Shown in pieces: positions 24,189-32,858 of a stretch of 40,144 nucleotides of DNA. Positions within the stretch are counted from its first letter, which is position 1. Every line of letters begins with the position of its first letter. The DNA comes from an uncultured Rhodospirillaceae bacterium (GTDB lineage: Bacteria; Pseudomonadota; Alphaproteobacteria; SP197). The notes under the pieces are model-generated. The model had not been told where the DNA came from. It did no database searches and saw only the letters and a program-made list of their open reading frames with translations. The position numbers and the translations under genes are program-made. The stretch lies in the NCBI GenBank assembly GCA_937880925.1, contig CALGGB010000145.1, forward strand, positions 1 to 40,144. Direction: 5' to 3'.

Positions 24189-25682
24189 TTACAGTACGAC
24201 GGGATCGAGCGGATAGATCGGGCGCCGTACCTTGGTGAAGGGCAGGCGCGAAAGGTCGGGGGAGGCCAGCGCCCCGGAATCGCAGACAATCACGGTATCG
24301 GCCATGGGTTCATAAGCGGCGCGGAAGTGCTGCATCGATTTCAGCGCCACGGTGCGCTTCTTGCGCGGATCGATGCCATTGGCCAGGAACTGCTGCAGGT
24401 CGGTGATCTGCATGATCTGGCTGACGATCAGGATGTCGACGCCGCCGCTGCGCAACACGGCGGATTTGCCGAAGCTCTTTTTCATGCCGGCCCACATCGG
24501 ACCATCGCAGACAAAATTGCCGTCGGTCGCGGCGATGACCTCGCCGGTGACCAGCAGGGAACCGCCGCCGAAGCGCGCATCGGTCTTGCCGCCGATGGTG
24601 AAGGTGCCCTTGGCGCCGACACCGGCGTCATGCATGTCGGCTGCCGATTCAGGATCGAGCAGGGGGCCGAAGCAGGCATCCTGCAGATTGGCGTCCAGCA
24701 TCGCTTTCAGCAGGTTGGTGGCATCGCCATAGGCGCCCGCCCCGGGGTTGTCGGCGTAGTCGGCGATCACCAGGGGGTTGCCGTTCCAGTTGTGCGAACG
24801 GGCGATCTCGGCGGCGGCCCCGGTGGTGAGATAGGTGTTGGTGACCTTCCCACGGGAAGCCCAGATGTCGTCCATCAGGCTTTCGGCGATCGCCTGGAAA
24901 CGCTCGTCCTGCCCGTCGCCGGTGACGATCACGTTGGGGCCGATGTCGTAGATGTCGGCGTGTTCGAAGCCGGCGTTGATCGAGATGTCGAGCACCCCGG
25001 GATCGGCCGCCATGATCGCGTCGGACTTCGCAAGCAGGCTGATCATCGGTTCGGTATCGGTGCGCCCGCCGTCGGCGCCGTGCAGCAGGGGGCGGCGCGC
25101 GTGATAGAGCCTGGGGCGCACCTCTCCGGCCATGGCCTGCTGCAGCAGGCCTCCGGCGCGCCGTGCCCGCACGCGCATGTCGATGTGGGGATAGGTGCGG
25201 TAGCTGCAGACGATGTCGGCAAGACCCGCGAAGTCCGGCCCGACATTGGCGTGCAGGTCGAAGGTGGTGCAGATCGGCACGTCCGGCCCGGCGATGGCGC
25301 GGATGCGTTTCAACAATTCGGTCTCGGCATCTTCGAAGCTCTCGGTCGACATGGCGCCGTGCAGGGCAAGCGCAATGCCGTCGAAGGGCCCGCCCTCGCG
25401 CAGGCCGTCGAGGATCAGACCGCCCAGTTCCTCGAAGGCCGCGTCGGTCACCAGGCCCGATGGTGTGGCGAAACAGGCGACGGTGTGGGTGAGGTCCCAG
25501 CCGTGGGCCTCCGCGGCGTCCATGTAGCCTGCGGTCTCGCAGTTCGTGCCGGTGAGATGCTCGACGATCTGCTCGGCACCGCGGTAGCAGAACAGCCGCT
25601 CGAACGCCGCCACGTCGGTGGGTTTCACCGCGAACGTGTTGGTCTCGTGCATGAACTGGCCGATCAGCACCCGGAAGGTCAT
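24189..25682 (-). CDS. M81-family (MlrC-type) metallopeptidase
   Basis: A 497-residue protein of the M81/MlrC family, named for the final peptidase in microcystin degradation; most homologs have other, unknown substrates. The N-terminal GQFMHETNTF (8-17) carries likely zinc ligands, and TTFDLHANVG and IADYADNPGAGAYGD are further conserved family segments. The C-terminal MlrC domain holds VDILIVSQIMQITD. GGAG lies 6 bases before the ATG. An 8-bp inverted repeat could pair across the start codon. Downstream, 34 bases separate it from the GcvT-like gene, so co-transcription is likely. Confidence 0.87.
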   Translation of the reverse strand: MTFRVLIGQFMHETNTFAVKPTDVAAFERLFCYRGAEQIVEHLTGTNCETAGYMDAAEAHGWDLTHTVACFATPSGLVTDAAFEELGGLILDGLREGGPFDGIALALHGAMSTESFEDAETELLKRIRAIAGPDVPICTTFDLHANVGPDFAGLADIVCSYRTYPHIDMRVRARRAGGLLQQAMAGEVRPRLYHARRPLLHGADGGRTDTEPMISLLAKSDAIMAADPGVLDISINAGFEHADIYDIGPNVIVTGDGQDERFQAIAESLMDDIWASRGKVTNTYLTTGAAAEIARSHNWNGNPLVIADYADNPGAGAYGDATNLLKAMLDANLQDACFGPLLDPESAADMHDAGVGAKGTFTIGGKTDARFGGGSLLVTGEVIAATDGNFVCDGPMWAGMKKSFGKSAVLRSGGVDILIVSQIMQITDLQQFLANGIDPRKKRTVALKSMQHFRAAYEPMADTVIVCDSGALASPDLSRLPFTKVRRPIYPLDPVVL

Positions 25683-25729
25683 CGTCGGCTCCAGAAGGAA
25701 GACCGCGACCGTGCCACGGAACCGACGAT
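25681..25729 (-). promoter_or_regulatory. Inverted repeat covering the start codon of the M81 gene
   Basis: ATCGTCGG and CCGACGAT are perfect 8-bp inverted repeats 33 bases apart. In the minus-strand transcript the second arm directly follows the GGAG ribosome binding site and includes the first two bases of the AUG. Pairing would hide the start. Function is inferred from position only. Confidence 0.35.
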
Positions 25730-25746
25730 GGCGCCAGTTGGGCGCC
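25730..25746 (-). terminator. Short hairpin directly after the desaturase stop
   Basis: GGCGCC, CAACT, GGCGCC on the minus strand, immediately after the desaturase TGA. No T run follows, so it is a weak terminator at best. Its position next to the start-codon repeat of the M81 gene may create a compound structure. Confidence 0.3.
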
Positions 25747-26688
25747 TCAGCGCGGCGATGTCTCCGGCGCGGCGGCAGGCGCCTCCCGGTAGCTCTTCAG
25801 CAGTCGGGCGGTGAAATGGACGTAGCCGGGGCTGGTCGCGCCCAGGCGGTCGGCGATGCGTTCATGCGTCGCCTTGAGGGCATGGAACGGCACGGTAGGG
25901 AAGGTGTGGTGCTCGCAGTGATAGGGCATCTGCCAGGCCATCCAGCGCACCAGGGCGTTGCTGCGCGTCGTGCGCGTGTTGACCAGCATGTCCTCGGTAT
26001 GGGGCAGCAGGGTGTGCTCGGCCATGAGGTAGGCGCGCAGGGTGAAGGAGGCGAGCACGATGGGTGCGGCCCACCAGATCACCGCCGCCCAGGTGGAGAG
26101 CGCGACCGAACCTGCGATGACCGCGATGTAGAGCGCCAGGTATATCCGCGCCTCCAGGATCACCGCCGCCCTGCCCTCCTGCGGCACGAAGGGGGCGTTG
26201 ACGCGGCCCATGGCGTGACGCACGAACATCGCCGTCTCGGCCCACCAGTAGGACTGCAGCCCCGTCATGTACCAGGCCCACGACCAGAAACCCGCGGGCT
26301 TGGGTTCGATCAGCTCGGGGTCCTTGCCCGGGATCTGCGTGTAGCGGTGATGGTCGAAGTGGAAGTAACGGAAATAGACCGGCGGCAGCAGCATCACGAA
26401 GCCGGTCAGGTTGGCGACCGCATCGTTGAGCCACTTCGAGCGGAAGGGCGTGCGGTGGATCGTCTCGTGCAACGGGCAGAACAGGAAGTTGAGCAGCGTG
26501 CCGTGGAGCAGCCAGGCCGGAATCAGCAGCCACCACGTCCCCAGCGCCAGCCAGACCAGCAGCCCGGTCAGACACAGCGCACCCAGATGGCTGGAAAGCT
26601 GGATCAGCCCGGGCAGGTCCGAGCGTTCGGAGAGCCTGCGCACCTCGGTAAAGGAGAGCACGTCGCGCCGTGCGATGAAGCCGTCCAT
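25747..26688 (-). CDS. Fatty acid desaturase-family membrane protein
   Basis: A 313-residue di-iron membrane enzyme of the fatty acid desaturase/hydroxylase family. The three histidine boxes are present: HETIH (74-78), HFDHH (110-114) and HCEHH near residue 265. About four hydrophobic segments surround them. Members use O2 to desaturate or hydroxylate lipids or other hydrophobic substrates, and beta-carotene ketolase-like and alkane-type members have similar boxes. The ATG at 26688 is chosen as the first plausible start, with GGGA 6 bases upstream; the frame stays open far upstream, so this start is less certain. It diverges from the quinone-reductase gene. Confidence 0.83.
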   Translation of the reverse strand: MDGFIARRDVLSFTEVRRLSERSDLPGLIQLSSHLGALCLTGLLVWLALGTWWLLIPAWLLHGTLLNFLFCPLHETIHRTPFRSKWLNDAVANLTGFVMLLPPVYFRYFHFDHHRYTQIPGKDPELIEPKPAGFWSWAWYMTGLQSYWWAETAMFVRHAMGRVNAPFVPQEGRAAVILEARIYLALYIAVIAGSVALSTWAAVIWWAAPIVLASFTLRAYLMAEHTLLPHTEDMLVNTRTTRSNALVRWMAWQMPYHCEHHTFPTVPFHALKATHERIADRLGATSPGYVHFTARLLKSYREAPAAAPETSPR

Positions 26689-26847
26689 GGGCGATCCCGT
26701 AGCCAGGTCCGTTGAGGCGCACAGCCGCTGCGCACCGGCCGTCATCCTGCGATGGCGCACCCAGGGAGCGCAAGGCGTCGGCGCGCCAAAGAGCCGTGCA
26801 TACGCCCACGTCCTGCGGCTAGGCTGACCGCACAATCGGGGGATGCC

Positions 26848-27435
26848 ATGCACGTACTCGCCGTCTTCTGCCACCCGCGCCGCGATTCCTTCTCGGGCGC
26901 CGTTCTCGACCGCTTCGCGCAGGGCGCGCGCGAGGCCGGCCACAGTGTCGAGGTCGCCGACCTCCACGCCGAGGGATTCGACCCCGTCTTCAAGGCCGGC
27001 GACTTCATCCAGTTCGAGGGCGGCGCCATGCCCCCCGACGTGCTCGCCGAGCAGGCTCGCGTCGAACGTTGCGACGCGCTCGCATTCGTCTTCCCCATCT
27101 GGTGGTACGGCATGCCCGCCATGTTCAAGGGCTGGCTCGACCGCGTCTGGTCCAACGGCTGGGCCTACCACTGGGAACACGACCCCGAAGGCAGCCTGCT
27201 CAAACCCCGACCCTGCACCTTCCTCTGCCCCACGGGCGCCAGCCCGGCGATGATGCAACGCGGCGGCTACGGCGCCGACCTCGACAACCTCTGGCGCCGC
27301 GGCGTGCTCGGCTACTGCGGCGTCAAACCCATCCGCATCGAACTGCTGCTGGATGCCGCCTTCGACACCGGCAACGGCGCGCATGCCGCGCATCTGGAGA
27401 CGGCGTACCGGGCGGGGCGGGAGATCGGGGCTTAA
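26848..27435 (+). CDS. NAD(P)H:quinone oxidoreductase-type flavoprotein
   Basis: A 195-residue flavodoxin-like-fold protein of the NQO1/MdaB/YwrO group. The N-terminal VLAVFCHPRRDSFSGAVL is the FMN/FAD phosphate-binding region, and FVFPIWWYGMPAMFKGWLDRV is the signature helix. Such enzymes perform two-electron reduction of quinones or xenobiotics in the cytosol. The ATG at 26848 has a GGGGGA stretch upstream; an ATG five bases earlier is in another frame. Its stop interlocks (TTAA) with the minus-strand gene that follows. Confidence 0.88.
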   Translation: MHVLAVFCHPRRDSFSGAVLDRFAQGAREAGHSVEVADLHAEGFDPVFKAGDFIQFEGGAMPPDVLAEQARVERCDALAFVFPIWWYGMPAMFKGWLDRVWSNGWAYHWEHDPEGSLLKPRPCTFLCPTGASPAMMQRGGYGADLDNLWRRGVLGYCGVKPIRIELLLDAAFDTGNGAHAAHLETAYRAGREIGA

Positions 27436-28733
27436 CGCGCCACGAGCATGAGGGTCGCACAGGCCGGTGCGCCGGCAGGGATGTCCTGACCCTGACGTAG
27501 GCCGGTGAGCACCGCCATGAAGAGCAGTGTCCGGTGAAGGTCGTTCTCTGTGTGGCGTGCCACCGCAAAGGCCTCCTCACCGTGGCCTGCAGCGGCTGCG
27601 GCGATCAGCGTATCGACCAGATGCCATGCGTAGGGAGCGCGATCATCGGCCATAAGCGCAGCCTCGTTGGCCATCAGTGCGATGGCGCGCGGAAGATCGT
27701 GACAGGCCACGAACGGGGCGACCTTCGGCCAGAAGTTGAAATAGGCAAAACTGTTGGTGCCTGCCCAGCCAGCAGCGTCATGCATGGCATCGAAATCGCC
27801 CAGCAAGGCGTAGGCTTGCGCGAAGCGTAGGCGATACTGCTTTACGAGCCACTGGCGCATCTGTGTCATGTCTTGCTGGGTCGCATGCAGCCGGTCGAGC
27901 GCCGCCTCCGCATCACCGCTGCGTCGTTCTGCTTCGGCGATAGCGAGGCCGCCCAGCATAGGCAATGCCCCCTCAAGGGACTCCACCAGAGTGCGTGTCG
28001 CCTCGATGTCACCCGTCCAGGCTAGACCGTCGGCAATGGCAAGCGCCGCGTAGCCGCGATTGAGCGGCGCCCAGTCGGCGACATAGGCCAGGGCGTCGAC
28101 CGAAAAACTGGAGGCGGCCCACACTGCAAGTAGGCGCGCCTGCATGTCCCTGGAAATCTTGCTGGCGGTCCCTGTTTCGACCCTGGGGTCCGAGAAAGCA
28201 GCATCGGCAGCGGCCTGGAACAAGGTGCGAGCCTGCTTCTCGTTGCCCACCGACGCGAGTACGCGCGCCACCGAAACCATGGCCCATGGGCCCGCCAGTT
28301 CCAGATCGGCCAGAGCAAGGGTCGACAGTACGCCCACGTCGGTCGGAGAAACCGGGTCGACGGCGATGGCATTCAGCGTGTCGAGCAGATCGCTTTTGGT
28401 GTTGGCGTACCAAGGAAGGCCGCGTGCTGCACCGTCCGGGTCCATCTTCAAGGCCAGGTCGATGGCTTCGCCCAGGTCGCCCTCAGCAGCAACAAGTCTG
28501 GGATAGAAGAACATGGGATCGAGAGACTGATAGGGCGAAATCTCGTCTTCCTCGAGTGCCGCGACAAAGGCCGATAGCGAACGCCAGGTTTCGGTTGCGA
28601 CGCTGCAGGCAAAGCTGCCCGGGTCATGCCGGCATTCGGCAGGGGCCTCTGTCATGTCGTCGCCCTGCGCCGGGCTGACGACCAGGAACACTCCGCAGGC
28701 CCAAGCTTTCCATCGCGCGCCCATAGGAAGCAT
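27432..28733 (-). CDS. Exported helical-repeat protein of unknown function
   Basis: A 433-residue protein with no family I recognise. The first residues (MLPMGARWKAWACGVFLVVSPAQG) look like a signal peptide; the second Met at 28724 is an equally possible start. The rest is Ala-rich and helical, with paired helices such as GDLGEAIDLALKM, NEKQARTLFQAAADAA and GDAEAALDRLHATQ, suggesting degenerate TPR-like repeats in the periplasm. No clear ribosome binding site precedes either Met. Codon use is slightly less GC-biased than in neighbours. It diverges from the sugar-acid dehydratase across 100 bases. Function unknown. Confidence 0.65.
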   Translation of the reverse strand: MLPMGARWKAWACGVFLVVSPAQGDDMTEAPAECRHDPGSFACSVATETWRSLSAFVAALEEDEISPYQSLDPMFFYPRLVAAEGDLGEAIDLALKMDPDGAARGLPWYANTKSDLLDTLNAIAVDPVSPTDVGVLSTLALADLELAGPWAMVSVARVLASVGNEKQARTLFQAAADAAFSDPRVETGTASKISRDMQARLLAVWAASSFSVDALAYVADWAPLNRGYAALAIADGLAWTGDIEATRTLVESLEGALPMLGGLAIAEAERRSGDAEAALDRLHATQQDMTQMRQWLVKQYRLRFAQAYALLGDFDAMHDAAGWAGTNSFAYFNFWPKVAPFVACHDLPRAIALMANEAALMADDRAPYAWHLVDTLIAAAAAGHGEEAFAVARHTENDLHRTLLFMAVLTGLRQGQDIPAGAPACATLMLVAR

Positions 28734-28833
28734 ATGGTGGCAATCAACTGCCGCGATAAGTGCAAATCGGTCCGTCCATCGACGGTTTCGGCGGACGGGG
28801 CCATGAATCCTCCTGCACAGAGGGAGCCCAACC

Positions 28834-30609
28834 ATGGCCACACGCCGCAAGAAGCCCGAAGACCTGCGCAGCAGGCTGTGGTTCGACGATCCCAGCCACC
28901 CCGATTCCGTGGCGATCCATCTGGAGCGTTACCTCAACTACGGGCTGACGCGCGAGGAGCTGCAGGGCGGGCGGCCGATCATTGCGATCGCGCAGACCGG
29001 CTCCGATCTCTCGCCGTGCAACCGGCATCACATCGAGCTCGCCAAGCGCGTGCGCGACGGTATCCGGGATGCCGGCGGCGTGCCCTTCGAGGTGCCGGTG
29101 CATCCGATCCAGGAGACGGGCAAGCGCCCCACGGCCATGCTCGACCGCAACCTCGCCTACCTCGGCCTCGTCGAGAGCCTGCACGGTTATCCCTTTGACG
29201 GCGTGGTGCTCACCATCGGCTGCGACAAGACGACGCCGGCCTGCCTGATGGCCGCCGCCACCGTCGACATTCCCGCCATCGCGCTCTCGGGCGGGCCTAT
29301 GCTGGATGCCTGGTGGGAGGGCAAGCTCGCGGGTTCGGGCATGGTGAAGTGGGAGGCGCGCAAGAAACTCGCCACGGGCGAACTCGACTACGCCGGGTTC
29401 ATCGACCTGGCCTGCCGGGCGGCGCCCTCGCCGGGCCACTGCAACACCATGGGCACCGCGCTCACCATGAACAGCCTGACCGAGGCGCTGGGCATGTCGC
29501 TGCCCGGTTGCGCGGCGATCCCGGCGCCCTATGCCGGGCGCGCGGCGATGGCCTATCTCACGGGCAAGCGCATCGTGGAGATGGTCTGGGAGGACCTGAA
29601 GCCGTCGGACATCCTGACGCGCGGCGCCTTCCTCAACGCCATCCGCGTCAACACCCTGATCGGCGGCTCGACCAACGCGCCGATCCACCTGCAGGCGATC
29701 GCGCGCCATGTCGGCGCGGAGCTTTCCCTGGAGGACTGGCAGGAGGCGGGCTACGGCCTGCCGCTGCTGGTCGATTGCCAGCCCTCGGGTCGTTATCTGG
29801 GCGAGGCCTATAACCGGGCGGGCGGCGTGCCGGTGGTCGCCAGGGTCCTGGCCGACCGGGGCCTGCTCGATCCCGCGACCACGGTGACGGGCCGCACGCT
29901 GGCCGAGAACGTCGCCGATGCGCCGCTGCCCGACGGCGACGTCATCCGGCCGTTCGACAAGCCGCTGAAGGAACATGCCGGCTTCCTGGTGCTCTCGGGC
30001 AACCTGTTCGACGGCGCGATCATGAAGACCTCGGTGATCTCCGAGAGTTTTCGCAAGGCATGGCTGGAGGTGCCCGGCCGCGAGAACGTCATGGAGGGCA
30101 CGGCTGTGGTCTTCGACGGCGCGGAGGATTACCGCGCGAGGATCAACGACCCCGACCTGCCGTGCGACGCAAACTCCATCCTGGTGGTGCGCGGAGCCGG
30201 CCCCATCGGCCATCCCGGCGCTGCCGAGGTGGTCAACATGCAACCGCCCGACCGGCTGATCCGCCAGGGCATCCGCGAGCTGCCGACCATGGGCGACGGC
30301 CGCCAGTCCGGCACATCCAACGCGCCCTCGATCCTCAATGCCGCGCCCGAGGCGGCGGCGGGCGGCGGCCTGGCGCGGCTGAAGACAGGCGACCGCCTGG
30401 TGATCGACCTCAATGCGCGCACCGCCAATGCCATCGTGCCGCAAGAGGAGTGGGAAGCGCGCGCAGCCGAGATTGCCGTGCCCGAGAGCCAGACGCCCTG
30501 GCAGGCGCTCTACCGGGAGAAGGTGGGGCCGCTCAACACCGGCATGTGCTTCGACTTCGCCACCGCATTTCAGAAAATCCGCACCCACGAGCCGCGCAAC
30601 TCGCACTGA
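28834..30609 (+). CDS. IlvD/Edd-family sugar-acid dehydratase
   Basis: A 591-residue iron-sulfur dehydratase. The three likely cluster ligands are Cys62 ([10 protein letters not shown]), Cys130 ([15 protein letters not shown]) and Cys203 (GHCNTMGTA). Their spacing corresponds to pentonate dehydratases such as L-arabinonate and D-xylonate dehydratase, and [13 protein letters not shown] is typical of that sugar-acid branch rather than of dihydroxyacid dehydratase IlvD. The substrate should be an aldonic acid converted to its 2-keto-3-deoxy form. AGGGAG lies about 7 bases before the ATG. No other sugar catabolic genes are adjacent. A composite repeat follows the stop. Confidence 0.87.
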   Translation: MATRRKKPEDLRSRLWFDDPSHPDSVAIHLERYLNYGLTREELQGGRPIIAIAQTGSDLSPCNRHHIELAKRVRDGIRDAGGVPFEVPVHPIQETGKRPTAMLDRNLAYLGLVESLHGYPFDGVVLTIGCDKTTPACLMAAATVDIPAIALSGGPMLDAWWEGKLAGSGMVKWEARKKLATGELDYAGFIDLACRAAPSPGHCNTMGTALTMNSLTEALGMSLPGCAAIPAPYAGRAAMAYLTGKRIVEMVWEDLKPSDILTRGAFLNAIRVNTLIGGSTNAPIHLQAIARHVGAELSLEDWQEAGYGLPLLVDCQPSGRYLGEAYNRAGGVPVVARVLADRGLLDPATTVTGRTLAENVADAPLPDGDVIRPFDKPLKEHAGFLVLSGNLFDGAIMKTSVISESFRKAWLEVPGRENVMEGTAVVFDGAEDYRARINDPDLPCDANSILVVRGAGPIGHPGAAEVVNMQPPDRLIRQGIRELPTMGDGRQSGTSNAPSILNAAPEAAAGGGLARLKTGDRLVIDLNARTANAIVPQEEWEARAAEIAVPESQTPWQALYREKVGPLNTGMCFDFATAFQKIRTHEPRNSH

Positions 30610-30618
30610 GGCGTGGGG

Positions 30619-30823
30619 CACGCGGAGGCGCGGAGAAGCGTGGTCGGGCGGCAGGAGCTCTCCCTCTCCCCCTTGTTGGGAGAGGGTCGGGGTGAGGGAG
30701 GTTACGCGCGGTAGCGTGGAGACGAACCGTTGTGCGTGCAGCTTCGGCTAGGTGCCCGTTGCGCAGGCTCTTTCCCACAAGGGGAGAGGGGGAACTTCTC
30801 CGCGATCTCCGCGTCTCCGCGTG
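30619..30823. repeat. Composite palindromic intergenic repeat
   Basis: A 205-base nested inverted repeat between two genes. The outer arms (30619-30636 and 30806-30823) match at 17 of 18 bases when one is inverted. Inner inverted elements lie near 30660-30686 and 30771-30793; the left one is itself a perfect hairpin of CCCTCTCCC and GGGAGAGGG. Sequences of this CCCTCTCCC / GGTGAGGG and CACGCGGAG type recur between genes in many GC-rich proteobacteria. It contains no gene. It may act as a terminator or mRNA stabiliser for the dehydratase gene. Confidence 0.8.
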
Positions 30824-30878
30824 AAATGTGTTCCCTGGAGCTTGCACTGAACGGGGAGCGCGTCGCGATGCGCTGCGC

Positions 30879-31421
30879 TCACGGCTTCTGTTCGATGTTG
30901 TCGAAGACGATGATGCCGGAGGCGTCGATCCGGGGGACGCCCCAGATGGGGCGGTAGCGGCCGGCTTCCTCGAGCACGGTCATGTGGTCGATGCTGCCGC
31001 AGCCGATGCCGCAGAAGCGGGTCATGGTGAACAGGTGGACGTTGTCGCGACCTGCGAAGGCCGCGGGCGTACCGGTGTTGACCAGTTCGGTGAAGGCGGG
31101 GCCGTCCTCGGTGGCCTCATGGCGCAGTTGCTCGCACACCGAGAGCGGCACGAAACCCTGCCAGTTCGCACTCGGCCCGCCGTATCGGGCGTTGAGCTCG
31201 GTGCGTTCCTTCTCGTCGAGCGGATCGGCATCGCCCGAGCTGCCCGCGCAGGTCAGGCCCAGGCTGGTGGCCGGGCTGCCGAAGGCATAGTCGTAGACGA
31301 CGGAGAAGAGCTGCACGTCATCGAAGCTGTGATTCTCCCCGTCGTTCTCCATGCCGCCGGCGGCCAGTACGGCGGCGGGCGCCAGCAGGAGCAGGGCAAG
31401 CAGGCGCAGCATCACCATCAT
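30879..31421 (-). CDS. Small secreted protein of unknown function
   Basis: A 180-residue protein starting MMVMLRLLALLLLAPAAVLAAGG, a clear signal peptide. GGAG lies 8 bases before ATG 31421, which selects this start over the open frame further upstream. The mature part contains four or more Cys (LTCAGS, SVCEQL, RFCGIGCGS) that could form disulfides in the periplasm, and it ends with a hydrophobic beta segment (ASGIIVFDNIEQ). I do not recognise a family. It is alone on the minus strand, diverging from the deacetylase gene. Confidence 0.7.
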   Translation of the reverse strand: MMVMLRLLALLLLAPAAVLAAGGMENDGENHSFDDVQLFSVVYDYAFGSPATSLGLTCAGSSGDADPLDEKERTELNARYGGPSANWQGFVPLSVCEQLRHEATEDGPAFTELVNTGTPAAFAGRDNVHLFTMTRFCGIGCGSIDHMTVLEEAGRYRPIWGVPRIDASGIIVFDNIEQKP

Positions 31422-31518
31422 CGTCAGTTCTCCCGTGAGCCGACCGCCGCGCGAACGTAGCTGGCTTCGCACCAAACCGGGCATGATTCGGCAGGGCGTT
31501 TTAGTCTATGAATCGATC

Positions 31519-32409
31519 ATGGCAGACCTTTCCAAGCCCTGTTATCCCGATCTGACGTTTCGCATGCCAGCGGATTTCGCCTGGCCCCATGGCGCGGCCT
31601 GCGGTGTTACCCTGGCTTGGCACGTCGATGGCGAGGCAGGGCCGATGGCTTCGGACCGGCGGGCGGCCGATCATGTCGCGGCGATCTCCGAGGCGGCCTA
31701 CGGCGTGACGACGGCGATGCCGCGCATCCTGGCGCTGCACCGCGAACTGGAAATCCCGGGAACCTTCTTCGTGCCGGCCCATGTGGCCGAGCGCCATCCC
31801 GACATGATCGAGGCGATCCTGAAGGACGGCCACGAGATCGCGCATCACGGCTACATGCATGAGAACGTCTTCGCCATGGAAGCCTCGGAACAGCGCGCCG
31901 TGTTCGAGCATGCCTCAGCCATTCTGGAGCGCATGACCGGTCGCGCCCCGCGCGGCTGGAGTGCGCCGGCCTGGGGCGTTTCGGGCCCGACCCTGGAGGT
32001 CATGGCGCAGATCGGCATGGTCTATGACGCGAGTCTGATGGAATACGACCGGCCCCACATTATCGAAACGGTCCATGGTTCCCTCGTCGAGCTCCCGATT
32101 TCCATGGTGCTGGACGACTGGGCGCTTTTTGGCTCCTCGATCTACTGGGGCGGTCATGTGGCGCTGCAGCCGGCCGAAACAGCCGGGACGATATGGCGCG
32201 AGGAATTCGAGGGCATGCGTCGCTACGGCGGGCTGTTTCAGACCACCTTTCATCCCAACCTTATGGGGCGGCCCGGCCGCCTGGTCATGCTGGAGCAACT
32301 GCTCACGCACATGCGTGGCTGCAGCGATGTCTGGTGGGGAACCTGCGAGCAGGCCGCAGCCCTTGTTCCGGGGAGCAACCCCGGGGCGCCCTTCAGGAGA
32401 CAGCCATGA
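31519..32409 (+). CDS. Polysaccharide deacetylase-family protein
   Basis: A 296-residue NodB-homology protein, close to the cytosolic PuuE/PgdA-like branch, as no signal peptide is present. The acidic metal motif is HVDGEAG, the His pair is HEIAHHGYMHEN, and PRGWSAPAW and TFHPNLMGRPGR complete the usual set. Members hydrolyse N-acyl groups of sugars or act on allantoin-type amides. The ATG at 31519 is preferred because the family's N-terminus begins nearby, though its ribosome binding site is poor. The stop overlaps the start of the DUF5680 gene (ATGA). Confidence 0.83.
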   Translation: MADLSKPCYPDLTFRMPADFAWPHGAACGVTLAWHVDGEAGPMASDRRAADHVAAISEAAYGVTTAMPRILALHRELEIPGTFFVPAHVAERHPDMIEAILKDGHEIAHHGYMHENVFAMEASEQRAVFEHASAILERMTGRAPRGWSAPAWGVSGPTLEVMAQIGMVYDASLMEYDRPHIIETVHGSLVELPISMVLDDWALFGSSIYWGGHVALQPAETAGTIWREEFEGMRRYGGLFQTTFHPNLMGRPGRLVMLEQLLTHMRGCSDVWWGTCEQAAALVPGSNPGAPFRRQP

Positions 32410-32852
32410 GAGACCTGATCGACTTTCTGGTCGTCGCCCGGCGCGAGACCTATGCCATTCCCGATGGCACGCCGGTGGGCGATGGCACGACGCAGATGCT
32501 CTGGGACAAACCCGGCTGGTCCTATCGCGACCGTTATGCCGGCCAGAACCCCTATGGCGGTCATGAGATCGTGTGGCGTGACGGCCAGGTGGTCTGGATG
32601 AAGAACTATATGGCCGAGGTGCTGTCGGTCCGCGTCCCCATGGCGCGGATCTACGATTTCCAGCGCGAGGTGCTGGGCCAGCCCGATCCGGAACACCTGA
32701 TGCGTGGCCCTGCCGCCTATCAGCGGGGCGCCTTTGCCTATGCCAACACCGTGACGGGCGATCTGGCGCGTTTCAGCGGCGAGGAGACCATTCGTCACGA
32801 GGGTTTCCCGGTCTACCGCATGATCTTCCACGGTGGACTGGTGGGGGCCTGA
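32406..32852 (+). CDS. DUF5680-type protein
   Basis: A 148-residue cytosolic protein resembling the DUF5680 family: DLIDFLVVARRETYAI, GWSYRDRYAGQNPYGGHEIVW and RHEGFPVYRMIFHGGLVG. Function is unknown. AGGAGA precedes the ATG, which overlaps the deacetylase stop by 4 bases, so the two are co-translated. It converges with the NMT1-like gene with a gap of 6 bases. Confidence 0.7.
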   Translation: MRDLIDFLVVARRETYAIPDGTPVGDGTTQMLWDKPGWSYRDRYAGQNPYGGHEIVWRDGQVVWMKNYMAEVLSVRVPMARIYDFQREVLGQPDPEHLMRGPAAYQRGAFAYANTVTGDLARFSGEETIRHEGFPVYRMIFHGGLVGA

Positions 32853-32858
32853 CGGTCC

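Noticed and set aside
30533-30847. Minus-strand open frame through the palindromic repeat
   Set aside because: Its translation is the familiar Pro/Arg-rich product of intergenic repeats, with no ribosome binding site and no domain.
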